5,039 nt of DNA from Conexibacter sp. (GCA_025964295.1 JAOPZD010000231.1:1-5039), one strand, 5' to 3'; counted from the first letter of the stretch, positions 1-4,697 are shown. Numbers and translations: made by a program. Notes: generated by a model not told the origin, from the letters alone.

Positions 1-2
1 GC

Positions 3-296
3 GGCTATCGACGCAGCGAGAACGCCGACCTGGCGGCTGGATACGGACGTGTACTGGTGCTGTCACCGTTCGGCGGCAGGTCGCGGATGCCGGGGGAGTG
101 GGGCATGGATCTCGCAACCCAAGTCGAAGAACTACACGCAGGGGGCAGCCGGGTCGAGTCCGTCTTTCCGGATGCCCGCGCGGGTGACGTGTTCAACGCC
201 AATGCGTTGGATCCGTCGACGCGTCTGCCGGCCGCGCGAGGAGGCCACGACCAAGGCCGAGCCCTCGCCGAGCAGCTGACCGAATTCTGGTGCTGA
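3..296 (+). CDS. Patatin-like phospholipase family protein, C-terminal fragment (5' end outside window)
   Basis: The frame is open from the left edge and ends at TGA 294-296, giving 97 residues. It begins GYRRSENADLAAGYGRVLVL and continues through SPFGGRSRMPGEWGM, VESVFPDARAGDVFNANALD and a DQGRALAEQLTEFW end. I recognise this pattern from the C-terminal part of actinobacterial patatin-like phospholipases, which are serine acyl hydrolases with a Ser-Asp dyad. In that family the catalytic Asp sits in a DG[GA] motif just before the Y-x-x-x-x-N-A-D-L-A segment. The two bases before the first full codon are GC, which fits a Gly codon completing DGG. The window therefore appears to start immediately after the catalytic Asp, and the GxSxG nucleophile elbow is also outside. 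The likely role is lipid or acyl-ester hydrolysis; the substrate cannot be read. No convincing terminator follows. Family assignment is fairly sure and rests on remembered family patterns, not a search. Confidence 0.82.
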   Translation, partial: GYRRSENADLAAGYGRVLVLSPFGGRSRMPGEWGMDLATQVEELHAGGSRVESVFPDARAGDVFNANALDPSTRLPAARGGHDQGRALAEQLTEFWC

Positions 297-382
297 TCTG
301 ACCCAGCTGGCGTCCGGGCTTCTTCTTGAGAGTCAGGTTGTAGTCGCCACAGCCACAGCGAAGTGATTCCTCGGGCCGCGCG

Positions 383-399
383 ACCGTACCTGCTACGGT
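383..399 (+). promoter_or_regulatory. Putative promoter -10 with overlapping inverted repeat upstream of the first reductase
   Basis: TGC-TACGGT at 391-399 resembles an extended actinobacterial -10 (TGN plus TANNNT), 45 bases before the ATG at 445. The hexamer is also the right arm of a perfect inverted repeat, ACCGTA (383-388), CCTGC, TACGGT (394-399). A regulator bound there would block the -10. No good -35 lies 17-18 bases upstream. The promoter call is an inference; the repeat itself is directly visible. Confidence 0.4.
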
Positions 400-432
400 G
401 ACGCCTACTACTTGCAACCCGCAACTGCTCCT

Positions 433-438
433 GGAGGG
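433..438 (+). promoter_or_regulatory. Ribosome binding site that fixes the start of the first reductase
   Basis: GGAGGG lies 6 bases before the ATG at 445 and directly abuts the ATG at 439. This favours 445 over 439 and over the upstream in-frame TTG at 412. Confidence 0.7.
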
Positions 439-444
439 ATGCCG

Positions 445-1056
445 ATGTCCGACACCACCTGCCACATGTCGATCTCGCTCGACGGCTTCGTCGCCGGACC
501 CGATCAGAGCCTGGCCGATGGGCTGGGCAAGCGTGGCATCGAGCTGCACGCTTGGCATGTCGGCGACCCGCGCGCGACCGACGCCGACGAGACAGCCAAC
601 GGATGGCTCATGCGCCCTCGCGGCGCCTACGTCATGGGCCGAAACATGTTCGGGCCGATCCGAGGTGAGTGGAACGAGGCGTGGGACGGATGGTGGGGAC
701 CCGAGCCGCCGTACCACGCCCCGGTCTTCGTGCTCACCCACTACGCCCGCGAACCGATCGAGATGGAGGGCGGGACCACCTTCCATTTCGTCACCGAGGG
801 CTTCGACGCCGCCTACGCTCAGGCGCTCGAAACCGCCAACGGCAACGGCGTGGACATCGCCGGCGGCGCTTCGACTGTTCGACAAGCACTCAACGCCGGC
901 GTGATCGATGAACTCACCCTCGACATCGCACCCGTCATACTCGGCAGCGGCGAGCGCATGTTCGACGGCGTCGAGACCTTCGACTTCGAGCCCGTCGAGG
1001 TGCTCCACTCACCGCTAGCCACCCATATCCGTTACCGCAGAGCCAGCGCCCGCTGA
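445..1056 (+). CDS. Dihydrofolate reductase family protein (RibD C-terminal domain-like)
   Basis: This 203-residue protein has the hallmarks of the single-domain RibD-C/DHFR-like family of NADPH-dependent reductases. The N-terminal strand is HMSISLDGFVAGPDQS (residues 7-22). A GAYVMGRNMF segment follows at 60-69, then a central APVFVLTH strand at 92-99. The nucleotide-binding glycine pair is at G140-G141 in DIAGGAST. The C-terminal part reads IDELTLDIAPVILGSGERMF (154-173). Length is normal for the family. The start at 445 was chosen for its GGAGGG six bases upstream. The enzyme is presumably cytosolic. Members of this family are mostly uncharacterised, and a true folate role cannot be assumed. 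It looks monocistronic: 148 bases separate it from the phospholipase and 143 from the MBL gene. An inverted repeat overlapping the probable -10 suggests it is regulated. Family call is strong; substrate unknown. Confidence 0.9.
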   Translation: MSDTTCHMSISLDGFVAGPDQSLADGLGKRGIELHAWHVGDPRATDADETANGWLMRPRGAYVMGRNMFGPIRGEWNEAWDGWWGPEPPYHAPVFVLTHYAREPIEMEGGTTFHFVTEGFDAAYAQALETANGNGVDIAGGASTVRQALNAGVIDELTLDIAPVILGSGERMFDGVETFDFEPVEVLHSPLATHIRYRRASAR

Positions 1057-1120
1057 GCAGCAACTACCCTTCCTACGTGTCAATCGAGGATCGATGGTGC
1101 GATCCCGAACTCAAATATTC

Positions 1121-1166
1121 GGTTCTGCGAACCCGGGGGAGTGGGTCGGTATGCTGCCCCTATGAT
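1121..1166 (+). promoter_or_regulatory. Possible promoter region of the MBL-fold gene
   Basis: The 143-base gap 1057-1199 contains two -10-like hexamers, TATGCT (1150-1155) and TATGAT (1161-1166). The second would place a transcript start roughly 25-30 bases before the GTG at 1200. No convincing -35 is present. Just upstream lie two small overlapping dyads: CCGAA (1105-1109) with TTCGG (1118-1122), and GGTTC (1121-1125), TGC, GAACC (1129-1133). The order of the half-sites does not match the actinobacterial LexA box GAAC-N4-GTTC. Weak call based on AT-rich hexamers in GC-rich DNA. Confidence 0.3.
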
Positions 1167-1199
1167 CGGCGAACTGTCTTTCGACGTTGAGGCCTGCTC

Positions 1200-2015
1200 G
1201 TGCTGACCCAGGTCGCCGAGGGAGTGCTGGTTCACGAGAGCGTGTTCTGCCAGAGCAACACCGTCGTCGTGCAGGGCGGGGCCGGCGTGTTGCTCATCGA
1301 CGCCGGGGTGCACGAGGACGAAATGGCCTGTCTCGCGAGGGACCTGTCGGATTCGGGACAGACCGTGGTGGCAGGGTTCTCGACGCATCCGCATTGGGAT
1401 CACCTGCTCTGGCACATCGCGCTCGGTACCGCACCCCGATACAGCACCGCGCGCTGCGCGGCGACTGCCCGAGACCGACTGTCCGGCGGGATCGATGCAC
1501 GCCGACTCGGAATCCCCGAGGAGGTATCCCTCGACCTGCTCGGCCTCATCACAGGCCTGCCCGCCGAGACGGCGCACATTCCATGGGATGGTCCCGCGAT
1601 CCGAATCATCGAGCATCAAGCGCATGCCCCGGGGCACGCGGCGTTGTTGCTCGAGGAACGCGGAGTCCTGGTCGCGGGCGACATGCTTTCGGATGTCCTG
1701 ATTCCGATGCTCGACCTGAACGGCACCGCCGACCCGATCGAGGACTACCTCGCCGCGCTGCGGTTGTTCGATAGCATGGCGGGCGACGTCGATGTCGTCA
1801 TCCCAGGTCACGGGTCGGTCGGGGGAGCCGACCAGATGCGGGCGCGGATCGACCAGGATCGGGCGTACATCCAAGCCTTGCGCGACGGCCACGATCCCAG
1901 TGACCCGCGGATCGGCCCGTCGGCCAAATCCGGCTGGGAGTGGGTGAGCGACGTGCACATAGGGAAACAAGAACGCCTCGCTCAGCGAAGCGAGCGCGCC
2001 GCGCCGCCCGACTAG
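1200..2015 (+). CDS. MBL-fold metallo-hydrolase
   Basis: This 271-residue protein belongs to the metallo-beta-lactamase superfamily. It opens with the usual beta-strands (QSNTVVVQGGAGVLLIDAGV, residues 18-37). The metal-binding motif THPHWDH is at 62-68 (H63, H65, D67, H68). Further ligands are H146 in HAPGHA, bridging D161 in VAGDML, and H204 in IPGHGS. All expected di-metal ligands are present, so a functional hydrolase is likely. Family members cleave many substrates, including lactones, thioesters, phosphodiesters and beta-lactams, and nothing here selects one. There is no obvious signal peptide, so it is probably cytosolic. The GTG at 1200 was chosen because TTGAGG at 1187-1192 ends 7 bases upstream. 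The last 15 or so codons (ERLAQRSERAAPPD) overlap a DNA hairpin and look like a non-conserved tail. It converges with the second reductase, 38 bases away. Confidence 0.9.
   Translation: MLTQVAEGVLVHESVFCQSNTVVVQGGAGVLLIDAGVHEDEMACLARDLSDSGQTVVAGFSTHPHWDHLLWHIALGTAPRYSTARCAATARDRLSGGIDARRLGIPEEVSLDLLGLITGLPAETAHIPWDGPAIRIIEHQAHAPGHAALLLEERGVLVAGDMLSDVLIPMLDLNGTADPIEDYLAALRLFDSMAGDVDVVIPGHGSVGGADQMRARIDQDRAYIQALRDGHDPSDPRIGPSAKSGWEWVSDVHIGKQERLAQRSERAAPPD
1977..1994. terminator. Hairpin in the 3' end of the MBL gene, possible terminator or palindromic repeat
   Basis: CTCGCT (1977-1982), CAGCGA, AGCGAG (1989-1994) is a perfect 6-bp inverted repeat ending about 20 bases before the stop at 2013-2015. 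It lies next to a convergent gene end, where a bidirectional terminator would be expected, and the intergenic bases 2016-2053 show no hairpin. There is no T-run. It may instead be a copy of a GC-rich palindromic repeat captured in the reading frame. Confidence 0.35.
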
Positions 2016-2053
2016 GGAGCAGAGCACTAAAGGTACGTCCGTGTCCGGTCGCG

Positions 2054-2623
2054 TCAAGCAGTAACTCGCGTTGGCCGGTACCGCAGGGCGACCGCCCCCG
2101 ACCGGAATTCATGGCGATCCACAAGCTCGAGCTGGATTCGCTCCCGCAGACCGGCGAGCAACGTCGGCCCGTGTCCGGCAAGGACCGGCTGCACAAGGAA
2201 CTCGTACTCGTCGATCAGTCCCAGATCTGCCAACGCCAGGGGGAGCGTCACGCCACCCACGAACAGGCCCTCACCTGGCTCCTGCTTGAGCCGCTGAACC
2301 GCTTGCCCCAAGTCGCCTCGCACGAGCTCGGCATTCCAATCGACCCCGCTCAGCGTGCTCGACACGACGTACTTCTTCGTCCGGTCGATGGTCTCGGCGA
2401 ACGGGATCTCCCACTCATCCATCCAGTCAGGCCACGTGCCCGTGGCCGGCTGCCGCCACGCCGACTCCATCATCTCGTAGGTCACCCGGCCGAACAGCAG
2501 GGCATCGGCTCGTTCCATCTCAGCGGTCCAGTAGCGCATCGACTCCTCGTCGGGGGGGAGCCCTGCTTCGTGATGGCAGCAGCCGTCGAGTGTGACGTTG
2601 ATCGAGTATCGAAGTGGTCTCAT
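2054..2623 (-). CDS. Dihydrofolate reductase family protein (RibD C-terminal domain-like), second copy type
   Basis: This 189-residue minus-strand protein starts MRPLRYSINVTLDGCCHHEA and is a second RibD-C/DHFR-like reductase. Visible family features are the N-terminal strand ending VTLDG (10-14), LLFGRVTYEMM (42-52), a KKYVVSS strand (83-89), the NADPH-site glycines G123-G124 in LFVGGVTLP, and IDEYEFLVQPVLAGHGPTLL (137-156). The ATG at 2623 was chosen over an upstream in-frame start at 2692 because AGAGGA sits 5 bases before it and the family normally begins close to the first strand. Similarity to the other reductase in the window is limited to family motifs, so they are not a recent duplication. 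Cys15-Cys16 and His17-His18 directly after the first strand are a local oddity. Substrate is unknown; related proteins are often just called deaminase-reductase or DHFR-family. Confidence 0.9.
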   Translation of the reverse strand: MRPLRYSINVTLDGCCHHEAGLPPDEESMRYWTAEMERADALLFGRVTYEMMESAWRQPATGTWPDWMDEWEIPFAETIDRTKKYVVSSTLSGVDWNAELVRGDLGQAVQRLKQEPGEGLFVGGVTLPLALADLGLIDEYEFLVQPVLAGHGPTLLAGLRERIQLELVDRHEFRSGAVALRYRPTRVTA

Positions 2624-2653
2624 CTCGGTCCTCTCGCCTGATGCGCGCAGCGC

Positions 2654-2670
2654 ATTGTCACCGGACCGTA
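2654..2670 (-). promoter_or_regulatory. Possible promoter elements of the second reductase
   Basis: On the minus strand two -10-like hexamers precede the ATG at 2623. TACGGT (2670-2665) is 41 bases upstream, an arrangement similar to the TACGGT 45 bases before the other reductase. GACAAT (2659-2654) is 30 bases upstream. Neither has a recognisable -35. The call is weak. Confidence 0.28.
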
Positions 2671-2719
2671 CTCGGACTACTGCCGGCGCCATTTCTCATC
2701 GGCTCCCGATCCCACCCAA

Positions 2720-2737
2720 CCAACACCGTCGTGTTGG
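2720..2737. repeat. Perfect inverted repeat, operator-like (7-4-7)
   Basis: CCAACAC (2720-2726), CGTC, GTGTTGG (2731-2737) forms a perfect 18-bp dyad about 97 bases upstream of the minus-strand reductase start. The neighbouring bases are not coding by any criterion I can apply. There is no U-tract, so it is less like a terminator than like a binding site for a dimeric regulator such as a TetR-type protein. No regulator gene is in the window. Confidence 0.5.
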
Positions 2738-2751
2738 ACGTGTCCCGGTCC

Positions 2752-2773
2752 GCCGGCCCATGACCTGGCCGGC
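2752..2773. repeat. GC-rich inverted repeat in the gap 2624-2853
   Basis: GCCGGCC (2752-2758), an 8-base loop, and GGCCGGC (2767-2773) pair perfectly over 7 bp. It lies 14 bases from the preceding dyad, in a 230-base gap between divergent genes. Apart from these two dyads and the weak -10 hexamers near 2654-2670, I see no gene or other feature in 2624-2853. The open frames there have no ribosome sites, and their Arg/Pro-rich composition looks like noncoding GC-rich DNA. Confidence 0.4.
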
Positions 2774-2843
2774 CTCGGCTCGCTGGGGGCGTGACGACTG
2801 CCGATCGGATCGCGGCATGACCGGATGGCCACGCCGTGCGGAT

Positions 2844-2848
2844 GGAGG
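2844..2848 (+). promoter_or_regulatory. Ribosome binding site supporting the longer start of the small membrane protein
   Basis: GGAGG ends 5 bases before the ATG at 2854, good spacing for translation. The competing start is GTG 2935, which has no ribosome site but follows TACGGT (2923-2928) by 6 bases, as a leaderless transcript would. Confidence 0.5.
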
Positions 2849-2853
2849 TTCGC

Positions 2854-3084
2854 ATGCGGCCCGGCCCTCACCAGTTCTCGGTATGTGCCAGTGCCGTGGA
2901 ATCCAGTCTTAGCCGGTTCGCATACGGTCGGCGCGTGAGCGTCGCGAACGCACCTCGGGCAAGGTGGTCGAGAGACGACGTAGTGGGGACGATCATCGTC
3001 GCGTTCGTGACAGTGGCCCTACTTGTCGTCCTTCCACTCGTGCTCCTGCTCACCAACTACGGCGCTACGCCAGGTAGCGACTAA
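2854..3084 (+). CDS. Small single-span membrane protein of unknown function
   Basis: From ATG 2854 this is a 76-residue protein; from GTG 2935 it would be 49 residues. Either way it holds one strongly hydrophobic segment, about residues 43-66 of the longer form (VVGTIIVAFVTVALLVVLPL and on to LLL). Basic residues precede it (R35, R37, R40), so the N-terminus should face the cytoplasm, with a short TNYGATPGSD tail outside. There is no lipobox and no signal-peptidase site I would trust. The 2854 start has GGAGG at good spacing; the 2935 start fits leaderless expression from TACGGT at 2923-2928. The first 27 residues of the long form look unremarkable, so the short form remains quite possible. 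It converges with the next gene, 47 bases apart, with no clear hairpin between. I do not recognise the family. Confidence 0.6.
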   Translation: MRPGPHQFSVCASAVESSLSRFAYGRRVSVANAPRARWSRDDVVGTIIVAFVTVALLVVLPLVLLLTNYGATPGSD

Positions 3085-3131
3085 CACGCGCATCGGCAGG
3101 AGCGCAGGTCGCGGCGTGACCGGGCGGTTAG

Positions 3132-3542
3132 TCAGGAGTACGGCTCGTAGGCGACCCGCTCGGCTCGTCGCTTCCAGCCCGGCAACCCCCAGGCGTTGTG
3201 CCAACTCCGGGAGGTCTTGTCGCCCTCCCGGACCTCGACACATCCGCCGCGACCGAGATGGAAGGCCGTCGCTCTACCTTCAACAGCCACGCTGATGAAG
3301 TAGTCGACGGCCTTGGAATCGACAACGGGGTCGTCGCCCAACTCGGCAGGGTCGCATGCAGGATCGTCCAGCGCCACCGTCCCTACCGCGTCGGCGTACA
3401 GGTACAGAACGACGCCCACTGCGGTGGGCGTGCGCGGACGCAGCCGGATAGTCAAGGCTCCGTCCCTTTCCACTGAGTCAACGGCAGCGCGATCCGACAG
3501 GCTGGCGGCGCGGTCCTCGAAGTGGGTGCGCACGGAAGTCAT
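3132..3542 (-). CDS. Hypothetical protein, 136 residues
   Basis: I do not recognise this protein. It starts MTSVRTHFEDRAASLSDRAA and has a mixed acidic and basic composition with no signal peptide or membrane span, so it is probably cytosolic. Alternating hydrophobic stretches such as GVVLYLYADAVGTVAL (about 43-58) and VDYFISVAVEGRATAFHLG (about 79-97) suggest a compact, strand-rich domain. The C-terminal quarter is rich in Trp and basic residues (SWHNAWGLPGWKRRAER, 112-128). Codons end mostly in G or C on this strand, and the residue pattern is protein-like, unlike the opposite frames. No ribosome site precedes ATG 3542. Instead TAGTGT (3554-3549) lies 6 bases upstream, so the transcript probably begins at the start codon. 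It is transcribed alone: 233 bases separate it from the upstream GNAT gene on the same strand. Confidence 0.7.
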   Translation of the reverse strand: MTSVRTHFEDRAASLSDRAAVDSVERDGALTIRLRPRTPTAVGVVLYLYADAVGTVALDDPACDPAELGDDPVVDSKAVDYFISVAVEGRATAFHLGRGGCVEVREGDKTSRSWHNAWGLPGWKRRAERVAYEPYS

Positions 3543-3548
3543 GACGCG

Positions 3549-3554
3549 ACACTA
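3549..3554 (-). promoter_or_regulatory. -10 element for a leaderless transcript of the 136-residue protein
   Basis: TAGTGT on the minus strand fits the actinobacterial TANNNT -10 and ends 6 bases before ATG 3542, so transcription would begin at or within a base or two of the start codon. No Shine-Dalgarno sequence is present. The -35 region is poor. Confidence 0.45.
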
Positions 3555-3561
3555 GGGTCTG

Positions 3562-3579
3562 CCCGGCCCGGTCGCCGGG
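3562..3579. repeat. Inverted repeat over the -35 zone of the leaderless promoter
   Basis: CCCGGC (3562-3567), CCGGTC, GCCGGG (3574-3579) is a perfect 6-bp dyad positioned where the -35 of the 3542 gene would lie. It could be an operator or chance in GC-rich DNA. The remainder of the 3543-3775 gap shows no gene that I can support, only an 8-bp palindrome CTACGTAG near 3692. Confidence 0.3.
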
Positions 3580-3775
3580 TTACAGCTCATCGGCAGATCC
3601 GTGCCCGACTGGCGGCTAGATCCGGACTTAGGAGCTCAGCGCGCCAGCGGGCGGACTCGAGGCCGTGGGATCTAGTGAGGTACGAACACGCCTACGTAGT
3701 CGTCTCCCAGCGCCTCGCACCGGCGGCGACAACCGAACCGCTCCTCTGCTCGTGTCTCCAGCGCGGATGCTTCCT

Positions 3776-4348
3776 TCACTCCAGCAGCGACGACGCCCGC
3801 CAGTGGCGCCTGAGCAAGCCGTAGACCCACGAGTCCGACACCTCGCCGTCCACGACGCAGTCTTCCCGCAACGTCCCTTCCCGGATGAAGCCGAGCTTTT
3901 CCAGGACGCCGGCAGACGCCGCGTTGCGCGTATCGGTCTCGGCCTGGACCCGATTGAGGTCCAGCGCGTCGAATGCCCACTGCAGCAGGGCGCGCGCGGC
4001 CTCCGTCGCGTAGCCGTGACCCCAGGCCGCGTCATCGAGGCAGTAGCCCAGCGATGCACTGCGGTACGCCGGGTTCCATCGGGTCAGACCGCACCATCCG
4101 ATGAGCACCCCGTCGGAGGCACGCTCGATGGCCGGCCTCGCCCCAGTGCCGTCATCCGCCATCTGCTGGCAAGCCGCGATGAAGCGCTCGGCCCGCCCGC
4201 GTTCGCGCCAGGGCGGAGCATCCCAGTAGCGCAGCACGTGGGCACTGCTGTGCAGCGCGAAGAGGGCGTCCGCATCCGCGCTGCTGACGGGGCGCAAGCG
4301 CAGGCGAGTGGTGTGCAGCGTCGGGGTGGGCAAGGACATGCCCGCCAT
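3776..4348 (-). CDS. GNAT family N-acetyltransferase (RimJ/RimL type)
   Basis: This 190-residue protein has the standard RimJ/RimL layout. It starts with an LHTTRLRLRPVSSADADALF entry (11-30), where substrate and N-terminal strand pattern match the family. LIGWCGLTRWN (82-92) and ASLGYCLDDAAWGHGYATEA (98-117) follow. The acetyl-CoA pyrophosphate loop is W109-G-H-G-Y-A-T-E-A, and motif B is RNAASAGVLEKLGFIREG (141-158) with the typical N142 and S145. Length is normal and nothing is missing. It transfers acetyl from acetyl-CoA to an amino group, but the acceptor (protein N-terminus, antibiotic or small amine) is not readable. ATG 4348 is chosen over ATG 4339 because GGAGGGG at 4359-4353 is correctly spaced only for 4348. 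It lies 31 bases downstream of the small Cys-rich gene on the same strand and is probably co-transcribed with it. Confidence 0.93.
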   Translation of the reverse strand: MAGMSLPTPTLHTTRLRLRPVSSADADALFALHSSAHVLRYWDAPPWRERGRAERFIAACQQMADDGTGARPAIERASDGVLIGWCGLTRWNPAYRSASLGYCLDDAAWGHGYATEAARALLQWAFDALDLNRVQAETDTRNAASAGVLEKLGFIREGTLREDCVVDGEVSDSWVYGLLRRHWRASSLLE

Positions 4349-4379
4349 AGTGCCCCTCCGACGGCGCCATCAGGGAGCG

Positions 4380-4562
4380 TCAGGCAGCCTGCTTCTGAGG
4401 AGAGCCCAGGTGCGCGCAGCGGGACTCGTCGAGAGCCAGCCACGCCGGGGCGCAGTGGCAACCGTCCGAGCAGGGCAGGTACGTGTGCGTCGCGTGCCCG
4501 CAGCCAGGGCACGGCATGTCGTGCGACAACGGGTTGGTCTGCGTTTCGACTGTGTCCCACAT
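4380..4562 (-). CDS. Small Cys-rich, putative zinc-binding protein
   Basis: This 60-residue protein carries C18-x2-C21, H23, H26, C31-x3-C35-x-C37 and a later C49, in the core MPCPGCGHATHTYLPCSDGC. The spacing is that of a zinc-ribbon or knuckle-like site. Comparable short proteins with a PCxxCGHxxHTYxxC core occur widely in actinobacteria, by my recollection, with no established function. There is no signal peptide or membrane span. The ATG at 4562 is well supported by GGAGGG at 4574-4569, six bases upstream. A possible promoter is ATGACA (4628-4623), 18 bases, GATGGT (4604-4599) on the minus strand, which is weak. The GNAT gene follows 31 bases after its stop with its own ribosome site, so the two are likely one operon. 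Whether the small protein helps the enzyme or is unrelated cannot be told. Confidence 0.8.
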   Translation of the reverse strand: MWDTVETQTNPLSHDMPCPGCGHATHTYLPCSDGCHCAPAWLALDESRCAHLGSPQKQAA

Positions 4563-4598
4563 GGCTAGCCCTCCTTGGTGGCTCTCGACTTGCTATTC

Positions 4599-4628
4599 AC
4601 CATCGCCCTTTGACGGGCTGGGTGTCAT
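4599..4628 (-). promoter_or_regulatory. Possible promoter of the zinc protein-GNAT unit
   Basis: On the minus strand ATGACA (4628-4623; five of six matches to TTGACA) is followed after 18 bases by GATGGT (4604-4599), a poor -10. Transcription would begin about 30 bases before ATG 4562. Low confidence because of the -10. Confidence 0.25.
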
Positions 4629-4645
4629 CGCGGCCACCATGCCGA

Positions 4646-4664
4646 GCGGCTACCGGCTAGCCGC
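4646..4664 (-). terminator. Hairpin downstream of the right-edge gene, possible terminator
   Basis: GCGGCTA (4646-4652), CCGGC, TAGCCGC (4658-4664) is a perfect 7-bp stem with a 5-base loop, 33 bases beyond the stop of the right-edge gene. There is no U-tract, as is common for actinobacterial terminators. It separates that gene from the zinc protein-GNAT unit on the same strand. Confidence 0.45.
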
Positions 4665-4697
4665 CAGTGCGCTCCACCACCCGAGCGCTGTGAGCAG

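Noticed and set aside
193..1008. Long minus-strand frame (271 codons) antisense to the first reductase
   Set aside because: It is the mirror of a gene with clear RibD-C motifs; the residues are low-information, there is no ribosome site, and such antisense frames are common in GC-rich coding DNA.
1105..1133. Possible SOS (LexA) box because of GAAC and GTTC half-sites
   Set aside because: The actinobacterial box is GAAC-N4-GTTC; here GTTC precedes GAAC in the tight dyad, and the other pairing has an 11-base spacer.
1080..2057. Minus-strand frame of 325 codons across the MBL gene
   Set aside because: The plus strand encodes all MBL metal ligands in order; the antisense frame has no family pattern and would cover the whole promoter gap as well.
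1940..2641. Plus-strand frame of 233 codons antisense to the second reductase
   Set aside because: The minus strand encodes a complete reductase with a good ribosome site; the plus frame reads as Arg/Pro/His-rich filler.
2592..2912. Plus-strand frame of 106 codons in the gap before the membrane protein
   Set aside because: Arg/Pro/Ser-rich composition, no ribosome site, and overlap with the reductase start; looks like noncoding GC-rich DNA.
3085..3131. Searched for a terminator between the convergent membrane-protein and 136-residue genes
   Set aside because: No stem longer than 4 bp and no T-run could be found in these 47 bases.
3665..4660. Plus-strand frame of 331 codons across the GNAT and zinc-protein genes
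   Set aside because: Despite its length it is antisense to two well-supported genes and has no recognisable motif.
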